From Pseudomonadota bacterium (lineage in GTDB: Bacteria > Pseudomonadota > Gammaproteobacteria > Pseudomonadales > Cellvibrionaceae), in the NCBI GenBank assembly GCA_023416875.1, contig JAEZGT010000041.1, positions 1 to 5,055 on the forward strand: DNA of 5,055 nucleotides, written 5' to 3'. Made by a program: the position numbers and the translations under genes. The notes below the pieces were generated by a model, which had not been told where the DNA came from, ran no database searches, and saw only the letters and a list, made by a program, of their open reading frames with translations. Positions 1 through 5,055 of this stretch are shown here, piece by piece; position 1 is the stretch's first letter, and each line of letters begins with the position of its first letter.

Positions 1-773
1 TCCAGCCGGCTCAACTGCCCGGGTACCAGCAGGCTGTAGCCGAGTTTCAGTCCCGCCGCACCGGCGAGCACTATGGCGGTGAGTTCAAAACTGCCGTGAC
101 CCACCACGAAGGTGAAGAAGGTGGTGGTAAAGCCGACATTGGTGAGATGGGCGGCCACCGCGCCTATGAGCGCGCCGTTGTAGGTGAGGAAAAAACCGCT
201 GCCGACGCCCAGCAGCAGCCCGGAGGCAAAGGTGCGAAAGGCGACGGAGATATTGTTGTAGATATAAAAACCGAACATACCCCAGTTGGTATCCGAGTCC
301 CGCGCTTTGCCGAGGATCTTGTTGGCGGGGTCGTACATAGATTCCATCTCCGCCGTCTGCTCCGGCGCCAGCACCGTGTACACCAGCTCTGGCGATATGC
401 GTCCGCCGATAAAGAACAGCAGAAGGGGGGCGAGGAACAATACCGCCGCCCACAGCACCGCCTGTTTTTCCGCCCGCACCAGCGCGGGGAAGTCGGCCAC
501 CACAAAGCGAATCAGCGGTTCGCGGATGGGGTGTTTGCGGCGGTAGAGCTGCTGGTGCGCGCGGGTCACCAGATTGTCTAGATGGTCCACCAGGAAGCTG
601 CTGTAGTGGCGCTCCTGCGCCAAAGCATGGAAGTGGCAGACTTTGCGAAAGAGCGCAGCGAACTGCTGTTGGTCATCAGGCGATTTTTTTCCGCCTTTTT
701 CCAGATGGCGGAGTTGCTCTTCGAGCGCTCGCCATGTCGGTGCGTGCAGTTGTTCAAAAGCGGTCTGCTTCAT
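1..773 (-). CDS. SpoIIM-like (stage II sporulation protein M / DUF95) membrane protein, C-terminus cut by window edge
   Basis: The reading frame is open from the ATG at 773 to the left edge, giving 257 visible residues; the family usually has about 320-335, so the last 60-80 are missing. A soluble, charged N-terminal part (about 1-103) is followed by a membrane segment at 105-123, an extracytoplasmic stretch (about 124-165) and further hydrophobic segments at about 178-223 and 228-250. Landmarks typical of the family are N-N-I at 173-175, N-G at 199-200, H-G-S-F-E at 226-230 and the glycine-rich A-G-A-A-G run at 237-241. In spore formers SpoIIM works with SpoIID and SpoIIP in septal peptidoglycan remodelling. 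Most relatives in Gram-negative non-sporulators sit in RDD/MoxR/DUF58 loci and have no established function, so the sporulation name should not be taken literally. The start is fixed by the 4-base overlap with the preceding RDD gene, which suggests translational coupling; no strong Shine-Dalgarno is seen. Family assignment is confident, role is not. Confidence 0.88.
   Translation of the reverse strand, partial: MKQTAFEQLHAPTWRALEEQLRHLEKGGKKSPDDQQQFAALFRKVCHFHALAQERHYSSFLVDHLDNLVTRAHQQLYRRKHPIREPLIRFVVADFPALVRAEKQAVLWAAVLFLAPLLLFFIGGRISPELVYTVLAPEQTAEMESMYDPANKILGKARDSDTNWGMFGFYIYNNISVAFRTFASGLLLGVGSGFFLTYNGALIGAVAAHLTNVGFTTTFFTFVVGHGSFELTAIVLAGAAGLKLGYSLLVPGQLSRL
770..773 (-). other. ATGA start/stop overlap of the RDD and SpoIIM-like genes
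   Basis: On the minus strand the bases ATGA contain both the start of the SpoIIM-like gene (773-771) and the stop of the RDD gene (772-770). With no clear Shine-Dalgarno just upstream, the second gene is probably translated by re-initiating ribosomes, which would keep the two membrane proteins in a fixed ratio. The overlap is seen directly; the coupling is inferred. Confidence 0.8.
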
Positions 774-1468
774 GCCGCCGGACCCCCGCGGGGCTGCTCG
801 CGATTGCCGACGATATGATTGGCCATTTGTTTGATGGTGAGGACCGGATCGCTACCCCCCAATGCCGGCGCCAGCACCCGCGCCAGCTCCGCCTGACGCG
901 CCGCGCTCATGGTCGAGCTGCGCTGGGCAAACGCTAAAAGAAAACGTTGTTCATCGGTGCTAAAACCCTCCGGCACCGGTCGGCTGCCGACATTTTCCAG
1001 CGGCGGGCTGGGCGGCACCGGATGGGCATAGACCACCATCGTCCCCGCAGCCAGATCGCCCAGGCGTTTGAAATGACGGTTGCACAGGCTGGCGAGGATG
1101 CCGGTGACGTAGAAGCTCGGCAGAAAGTCGACCACGCGCAGAAGATTGCGAATCAGCGAGGCGGCGAAAGTGATGGGGGTGCCATCGTCGTTAATCACTT
1201 TGAGGCGGAGAGACTTTTTGCCGATGGTCTGGCCGCCGCGCCAGACTTCAAAGAACACCGGGTAAAACCACTCCAACAGAAAATACACCACCAGGGTGAG
1301 GCCTTTGCCGATACCGCTGGTGCGGAAGACGATTGCGAAAACGATCACCACGGCGATGCGCAGCAGCCAGTCCACCATATATGCCAAGCTGCGAATCCAG
1401 AAACCGGCGGGGAGCAAGGACAGGTCGGTGCCTTCTGGTGTTTCCAGCGTTTGGCGGGTGTCGATCAT
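770..1468 (-). CDS. RDD family integral membrane protein
   Basis: This complete gene encodes 232 residues. The RDD domain spans about 20-148. Its defining residues are visible: R26 and D33 in the first membrane segment (about 25-47), then a second segment at 57-74, the conserved G-G-Q-T-I-G-K-K motif at 78-85, and R107/R111/D114 leading into a third segment at 115-129. A cytoplasmic tail of about 84 residues follows: a proline-rich linker (149-166), then a charged, helix-prone region (167-215). The function of RDD proteins of this type is unknown; some members of the wider family have been linked to ion transport, but nothing here shows that. It is the first gene of an operon with the SpoIIM-like gene: its TGA lies inside that gene's ATGA. 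The ATG at 1468 is preceded only by a weak GGA about 9 bases upstream; the position of R26 leaves little room for a later start. A sigma-70-like promoter lies about 70 bases upstream. Confidence 0.92.
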   Translation of the reverse strand: MIDTRQTLETPEGTDLSLLPAGFWIRSLAYMVDWLLRIAVVIVFAIVFRTSGIGKGLTLVVYFLLEWFYPVFFEVWRGGQTIGKKSLRLKVINDDGTPITFAASLIRNLLRVVDFLPSFYVTGILASLCNRHFKRLGDLAAGTMVVYAHPVPPSPPLENVGSRPVPEGFSTDEQRFLLAFAQRSSTMSAARQAELARVLAPALGGSDPVLTIKQMANHIVGNREQPRGGPAA

Positions 1469-1535
1469 GAAGATTGGTCCATGAATTGAGGAGTGCTTCC
1501 CTGAGCAGTGTAGTGTGGAAGTCGGCGCCTCGTGG

Positions 1536-1563
1536 ATGATAGTGGCAATCCTTAGCGAGTCAA
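1536..1563 (-). promoter_or_regulatory. Candidate sigma-70 promoter of the RDD-SpoIIM operon
   Basis: Read on the minus strand, a -35 box TTGACT (1563-1558, 5 of 6 consensus bases) is followed after 16 bases by a -10 box TATCAT (1541-1536, 5 of 6). Transcription would start near 1529, giving a leader of about 60 bases before the RDD start codon at 1468. It has the right orientation and place in the divergent intergenic region, and is the best promoter match I found there by eye. A spacer of 16 is one below the optimum. Confidence 0.5.
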
Positions 1564-1640
1564 GCTGGCAGCCGGGAGTCGCGGCGGAACTTTCCCGCTG
1601 CAGTGTTGTTGTGGAATCGCGCCGTTATTATCGCTGCCCA

Positions 1641-1668
1641 GGCAGGAGCGCTTTGCGCACTCTGTGCC
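1641..1668. repeat. Imperfect inverted repeat upstream of the M16 peptidase gene
   Basis: The arms GGCA-GAG-C-GC (1641-1651) and GC-A-CTC-TGCC (1657-1668) can pair around a 5-base TTTGC loop, with one C-A mismatch and a 1-by-2 internal interruption. It lies 51-78 bases before the peptidase start codon. It could be an operator, a structure in the mRNA leader, or chance in GC-rich DNA. It is not followed by a T-run, so a terminator is unlikely. Confidence 0.3.
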
Positions 1669-1680
1669 ACGCAGTAAACT
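1653..1680 (+). promoter_or_regulatory. Weak candidate promoter of the M16 peptidase gene
   Basis: TTGCGC (1653-1658, 4 of 6) and TAAACT (1675-1680, 4 of 6) are 16 bases apart, placing a start near 1687, about 32 bases before the ATG at 1719. Its -35 box would lie inside the imperfect inverted repeat at 1641-1668. A competing -10 box, TATTAT (1626-1631, 5 of 6), has no good -35 partner at normal spacing. Neither choice is strong; a promoter must exist somewhere in 1469-1718, since the upstream gene is divergent. Confidence 0.2.
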
Positions 1681-1706
1681 CGACCGCTTTCTTTTCCCTC
1701 AGCCGC

Positions 1707-1713
1707 AAAGGAA
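1707..1713 (+). promoter_or_regulatory. Ribosome binding site that decides the M16 peptidase start
   Basis: AAAGGAA, with its AAGGA core ending 6 bases before the ATG at 1719, is a good Shine-Dalgarno at normal spacing. It settles the start in favour of 1719 over the in-frame upstream GTG at 1515 and ATG at 1536, and the signal peptide that begins exactly at 1719 agrees with this. Confidence 0.8.
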
Positions 1714-1718
1714 TTCCG

Positions 1719-4472
1719 ATGCCCCAAGCGCTCATCCGCAGTTTCACCTGTGTCCTCTTGTTGGTCGTCAGCTTCGCCAGCGCCGCCGCGCCTGTCTCCC
1801 TGCCTCGCGGAGTGAGCCAGATGGCGCAGGTAGAAGGGATTACCGAATACCGTTTGAAGAACGGCCTCACCGTATTGCTGTTTCCGGACCCGAGCAAGGA
1901 AACGGTCACAGTCAACGTCACCTATAAAGTCGGCTCCAAACACGAAAACTACGGCGAGACCGGCTTGGCTCACCTGCTGGAACACCTGATGTTCAAGGGC
2001 AGCAAAAAGCATCCGGATGTGCCGGCGGAAATGAGCGCCCGCGGCGCCAATGCGAATGGCACGACCTGGATTGACCGCACCAACTATTACGAGACTTTCG
2101 CCGCCACCGACGACAATATCGATTGGGCGCTGCGGTTGGAGGCGGACCGTATGGTCAATGCCTTTATCGCCCGCGAGCATCTGGACAGCGAGATGACCGT
2201 AGTGCGCAACGAATTCGAACGCTCCGAAAACAATCCTTATACGGTGCTGATGCAGCGCATGACTGCGGCGGCTTATCGCTGGCACAACAACGGCAACCCA
2301 TCTATCGGTGCGCGCTCGGATATTGAGAATGTCGCCATCGACCGGTTGCAGGATTTTTATCGCCGTTACTACCAGCCGGACAACGCTGTGCTCACTGTGG
2401 CGGGCAAATTTGACGAAGCCGCCATGTTGAAGCGCATCAATAAACATTTCGGCCAAATCCCCCGTCCGAAACGCGAACTGCCCAAGCTCTACACCGTGGA
2501 GCCGGCTCAGGACGGCGAAAAAAGTGTGACAGTGCGGCGGGTGGGGGATATCCAGTGGTACTCCACCGCATACCACGTGCCCGCCGGCAGTCATGAGGAC
2601 TACGCCGCTATCGAAGTACTGTCCGAGATCCTCGGCGATACCCCGCGCGGGCGCTTGCACCAGAACCTGGTGATGGAAAACAAACTGGCGGTGAGCACCT
2701 TCGCGTTTTCCTACCAGTTGCAGGACCCCGGCCTGATGTTTCTCGCCGCCAAGGTCGCCAAAGACGGTGATATCGAAAAAACCCGCAACGCATTTTTGCA
2801 GTTGGTGGAAGGCATCAAATCCGCGCCGATTACCGAGGAAGAAGTGGCTCGCGCCAAACGCAATCTGCTCAAGCAAATCAATCTCGCCTTCAACTCCTCT
2901 GAGCAAATCGCCATCGCTCTGAGCGAATACATCGGCATGGGCGACTGGCGCCTGCTGTTCCTGACTCGCGATCGCATTGAACAAGTGACCGCAGCGGATG
3001 TGCAGCGGGTGGCGGAGTACTACCTGGTGCGCAACAACCGCACTGAGGGTCGCTTCTATCCGTCGTCGGCTCCAGAGCGGGTGGAGATTCCGCAAGTGAC
3101 CAATGTGTCGGCGGTGCTCGAGGGCTACACCGGGAAGCAGCTTTCGGCCTTGGGCGAGGAGTTCGATCCATCCCTGGAAAATATTGCGGCTCTGTCGAAA
3201 TTTCACAGCTTGAAAGAGGGTGCCAAGGTCGCCTTCCTGCCGCGCAAAACCCGCGGCGAAGAGGTGGTGTTACAGCTCGAAATGCAGTTCGGCAGTGAAA
3301 AAAGCCTGCGCCAGCAACGCTCGGTAGCGGATCTGGTGGGCGCGATGCTGATGCGCGGCAGTGCCAAATTCAGCCGTCAGGAATTGCAGGATCGCTTTGA
3401 CGAACTGCATACCAACGCGAGAATCGGCGGCGGCATCAGCGGCTACTACGCATCCTTAGTAACCACCAGAGAAAATCTGCCTGCGGTGATCGAGGTCGTG
3501 GCTGAAGTGCTGCGCAACCCGGCATTTGATGCCGACGAATTGGAGCGGCTGAAGACCAGTGCCATCGCCAATCTCGAAGCCTCGCGCCAGGATCCTCAAG
3601 CCATAGTCAACCGTGAGACCCGGCGCTTCTACAGCCCCTGGCCTCCAGGTCACCCCTACTATGCGCCGACCCTCAATGAGGAAATCGCCGATCTGCGCGC
3701 GGTCACCGCAGAAGACCTCAAGCGTTTCCATCAGCAGTTTTTTGGCGGCGCGAATATGCAGATCGCGGTAGTGGGGGATCTGGATGAAAAGATCACCCTG
3801 GACAAACTGGCGGAAAGTTTTGCCGGCTGGCGCAGCGCTGAAACCTATGAGCGCATTATTCAGCCCTATCGCGAGATTGAGCCCATCACTCTCACCCGGA
3901 TAACCCCGGACAAGGAAAACGCGGCGCTGATGGCGTTGTTGCCGGTTCCGGTCGGCGAAAACCACGCGGACGCTGCAGCGCTGGAGTTGGGTACCCATTT
4001 GTTCGGCGGCGGTTTCCTTAACAGCCGTCTGGTTACCCGATTGCGCCAGAAAGAGGGGCTCTCTTACAGCGCCGGGGCCTGGTTGAGCATGTCCGACTGG
4101 ACCGACAACGGCCAGTTCAGCACCTACGCCATCTTCGCTCCGCAAAACCGCACCGCAGTGGAAAAGGGAGTGCGCGAGGAGCTGGCGAAAGTTCTAGAGA
4201 AGGGTTTTACCGCTGAGGAAGTGGCTGCAGCCAAATCGGGCCTGTTACAGCAGGCGCGGGTCGACCGCACTGAGATCAGCAGCCTCGCCGATCTGCTCGT
4301 CACCGATCTGGAATTACAGCGCAAAATGGAGTGGCGTATTCGCCGCGAAGAGCAGATTAAGGCACTGACGCCGGAGCAGATTCTTGCCGCTATGCGCCGT
4401 CATATTTCACCTGAGCGGGTGGCATTTGTGTGGGCTGGTGATTTTCGCGGCGAAGCAAAATCTGCTGAATAA
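1719..4472 (+). CDS. Periplasmic M16 family zinc metallopeptidase (insulinase/pitrilysin-like, tandem two-unit form)
   Basis: The gene encodes 917 residues. Residues 1-24 form a Sec signal peptide: an arginine at 7, a hydrophobic core at about 11-20, and a probable signal peptidase I site after A-S-A (20-22). The mature enzyme has two M16 units in tandem. The first (about 40-400) carries the inverted zinc motif H85-L-L-E88-H89, with H85 and H89 as ligands and E88 as the catalytic base, and E165 (in V-R-N-E) as the third ligand. Its inactive-half domain starts with Y-Y-Q-P-D-N (217-222). The second unit (about 500-900) has no HxxEH: the matching stretch is L-V-G-A-M (539-543), and E165 corresponds to N618. 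It keeps R776 and Y783 in R-Q-K-E-G-L-S-Y, the C-terminal residues that bind substrate in this family. Such enzymes form a clam-shell chamber that degrades peptides or small unfolded proteins; the substrate here is unknown. The gene is probably monocistronic, between a divergent operon and a convergent gene. Confidence 0.95.
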   Translation: MPQALIRSFTCVLLLVVSFASAAAPVSLPRGVSQMAQVEGITEYRLKNGLTVLLFPDPSKETVTVNVTYKVGSKHENYGETGLAHLLEHLMFKGSKKHPDVPAEMSARGANANGTTWIDRTNYYETFAATDDNIDWALRLEADRMVNAFIAREHLDSEMTVVRNEFERSENNPYTVLMQRMTAAAYRWHNNGNPSIGARSDIENVAIDRLQDFYRRYYQPDNAVLTVAGKFDEAAMLKRINKHFGQIPRPKRELPKLYTVEPAQDGEKSVTVRRVGDIQWYSTAYHVPAGSHEDYAAIEVLSEILGDTPRGRLHQNLVMENKLAVSTFAFSYQLQDPGLMFLAAKVAKDGDIEKTRNAFLQLVEGIKSAPITEEEVARAKRNLLKQINLAFNSSEQIAIALSEYIGMGDWRLLFLTRDRIEQVTAADVQRVAEYYLVRNNRTEGRFYPSSAPERVEIPQVTNVSAVLEGYTGKQLSALGEEFDPSLENIAALSKFHSLKEGAKVAFLPRKTRGEEVVLQLEMQFGSEKSLRQQRSVADLVGAMLMRGSAKFSRQELQDRFDELHTNARIGGGISGYYASLVTTRENLPAVIEVVAEVLRNPAFDADELERLKTSAIANLEASRQDPQAIVNRETRRFYSPWPPGHPYYAPTLNEEIADLRAVTAEDLKRFHQQFFGGANMQIAVVGDLDEKITLDKLAESFAGWRSAETYERIIQPYREIEPITLTRITPDKENAALMALLPVPVGENHADAAALELGTHLFGGGFLNSRLVTRLRQKEGLSYSAGAWLSMSDWTDNGQFSTYAIFAPQNRTAVEKGVREELAKVLEKGFTAEEVAAAKSGLLQQARVDRTEISSLADLLVTDLELQRKMEWRIRREEQIKALTPEQILAAMRRHISPERVAFVWAGDFRGEAKSAE

Positions 4473-4493
4473 AAGTTCGCCGAATAAAAATCT
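4449..4493 (+). repeat. Three imperfect 15-bp tandem units spanning the stop codon of the M16 gene
   Basis: Units at 4449-4463, 4464-4478 and 4479-4493 share the pattern G-x-C/T-GAA-xx-AAAA-xxx. Units 1 and 3 agree at 12 of 15 positions; units 2 and 3 share an 11-base core with one mismatch. All are in frame with the peptidase: unit 1 codes G-E-A-K-S, while units 2 and 3 each read Ala-Glu-stop. The gene therefore ends inside unit 2, and a second in-frame TAA stands 15 bases on. Together they fill the gap up to the stop of the convergent gene. Confidence 0.5.
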
Positions 4494-4518
4494 TTAACGG
4501 TTGAACAGGTCGGCGAGC
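4471..4518 (-). terminator. Possible intrinsic terminator of the response regulator gene
   Basis: On the minus strand TCGCCGA (4516-4510) can pair with TCGGCGA (4483-4477), a perfect 7-bp GC-rich stem, and is followed two bases later by TTTTATT. The left arm lies in the last codons of the gene and the right arm beyond its stop. The 26-base loop is unusually large and the T-run is short, so this is only a weak candidate. On the plus strand no T-run follows, so it would not serve the peptidase gene. Confidence 0.25.
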
Positions 4519-5055
4519 ACGGCCTGTTTCGCCGGATCCTGGTCGACGAAGCGGATAATCACGCGCACCCGTTCGGCGCTGGGAGAAGGTTCGCAGGCGC
4601 TGATGCTGTGGATGTAACCGTTGACCCGCGCCAGCGCTTGACCATCGGCCCCCGTTATATCCACCGCCGCCTGATCAAACACTGTCGGCAAAATCTGTGG
4701 CCGCAGCATGAGGCCGCAAAGCGCCTGCTGCGAGGTTTCCAGCAACTCGTAATCGCAGGAAACATGGGGAAAACGCAGCTGCACTTTGCCTTTGAATTTT
4801 TCGGTCTTGTCGTTGGCAGTCGATGCCGGTTGGGGAGGTGTAGCGGAGCGTCCGCCCGTCAGTACATCCACAGAGGAAAACGCCATACCCCGGTTGCTGG
4901 GCGAGGCGCTATTGGTTTTGTAACCCAGACGTTTGAGCTGCTTGCCGATCTTGCGAGTCAGTTCTTCTGAGGTGAAGGGTTTGGACAAATAATCGCTGAC
5001 ACCCGCCTCAACTGCGGCCATCACATGATTGCGATCGCCGCGACTGGTGATCATG
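4494..5055 (-). CDS. Response regulator, N-terminus cut by window edge: CheY-like receiver end plus divergent, possibly PilZ-like, C-terminal domain
   Basis: The frame is open to the right edge, so the true start is outside the window; 186 residues are visible, counted here from the Met at 5054, which lies within the domain and is not the real start. Visible residues 1-42 are the last third of a CheY-like receiver: M-I-T-S (strand beta-4 with the switch Thr/Ser), A-x-x-A-G-V-S-D-Y-L (helix alpha-4 into beta-5), the conserved lysine K25 in K-P-F, and helix alpha-5. The phosphorylated aspartate would lie outside the window. Residues about 45-85 are a low-complexity Ser/Pro/Thr linker. Residues about 86-186 form a compact domain with alternating strands and a final helix; its order and the ending R-F-V-D-Q-D-P resemble PilZ domains, but the RxxxR and D/NxSxxG c-di-GMP motifs are absent. 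No DNA-binding helix-turn-helix is evident. The gene is convergent with the peptidase gene, with 21 bp between stops. The receiver call is firm, the output domain is not. Confidence 0.85.
   Translation of the reverse strand, partial: MITSRGDRNHVMAAVEAGVSDYLSKPFTSEELTRKIGKQLKRLGYKTNSASPSNRGMAFSSVDVLTGGRSATPPQPASTANDKTEKFKGKVQLRFPHVSCDYELLETSQQALCGLMLRPQILPTVFDQAAVDITGADGQALARVNGYIHSISACEPSPSAERVRVIIRFVDQDPAKQAVLADLFNR

Noticed and set aside
96..581. A 161-codon plus-strand frame and two minus-strand frames (85-453, 164-505) within the left end.
   Set aside because: They overlap the SpoIIM-like frame, which has membrane segments and family motifs; their translations are low-complexity Arg-, Gly- and His-rich.
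1465..1482. A five-codon minus-strand leader frame (M-D-Q-S-S) whose stop overlaps the RDD start codon.
   Set aside because: The geometry would suit a coupled leader peptide, but there is no Shine-Dalgarno before it, and a frame this short is likely by chance.
947..1489. A 180-codon plus-strand frame over the RDD gene.
   Set aside because: It is opposite a gene with a full set of RDD motifs, and its own product is rich in His, Gln and Ala with no domain features.
1515..1718. A 68-codon in-frame N-terminal extension of the peptidase from a GTG at 1515 or an ATG at 1536.
   Set aside because: It would bury the signal peptide inside the protein. The good ribosome binding site and the signal peptide both point to 1719, and the extension overlaps the divergent promoter.
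1560..3206. A 548-codon open frame on the minus strand, opposite the M16 gene.
   Set aside because: It lies antisense to a clear M16 domain with catalytic motifs. Its translation is rich in His, Gln and Arg with no recognisable domain, as expected for a shadow frame in GC-rich DNA.
4504..4528. Inverted repeat AACAGG/CCTGTT as a terminator for the plus-strand gene.
   Set aside because: The stem is only 6 bp with a 13-base loop, has no T-run after it, and lies wholly within the coding sequence of the response regulator.
4608..4970. A 120-codon plus-strand frame at the right end.
   Set aside because: It is a shadow of the response regulator gene, with no domain signature or ribosome binding site of note.

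Overview
The window looks like chromosomal DNA of a GC-rich Gram-negative bacterium, most likely a gammaproteobacterium. The evidence is codon use rich in G/C at third positions, a periplasmic two-unit M16 peptidase with a Sec signal peptide, and an RDD/SpoIIM membrane gene pair. I lean towards the Cellvibrionales/Pseudomonadales side, but this is an inference from gene content and composition only. I see no tRNA, rRNA, CRISPR array, insertion sequence, integrase or plasmid gene.

Layout. The left part (1-1468) is a minus-strand operon reading out of the window: an RDD-domain membrane protein (770-1468), then a SpoIIM-like (DUF95) membrane protein (1-773, C-terminus cut by the window edge). 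The two genes overlap by 4 bases (ATGA). A good sigma-70-like promoter lies upstream at 1536-1563. From 1469 to 1718 is a divergent intergenic region of 250 bp holding that promoter, a weak candidate promoter on the plus strand, an imperfect hairpin and the ribosome binding site of the next gene. The centre (1719-4472, plus strand) is a 917-residue secreted zinc metallopeptidase of family M16, with an active N-terminal half and a C-terminal half that has lost its zinc ligands. The right part (4494-5055, minus strand) is the 3' part of a response regulator: the end of a CheY-like receiver domain, a flexible linker and a C-terminal domain that may be a divergent PilZ-like fold. It converges on the peptidase gene with only 21 bp between stop codons.

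How they fit together. The RDD and SpoIIM-like proteins are clearly co-expressed and probably act in one inner-membrane complex. In related bacteria this pair usually belongs to a larger MoxR ATPase/DUF58/DUF4129 locus, which would lie left of position 1. The peptidase and the response regulator look like independent transcription units. Nothing here shows a functional link between them and the membrane operon. Most of the window is ordinary. The least understood parts are the SpoIIM/RDD operon and the output domain of the response regulator.
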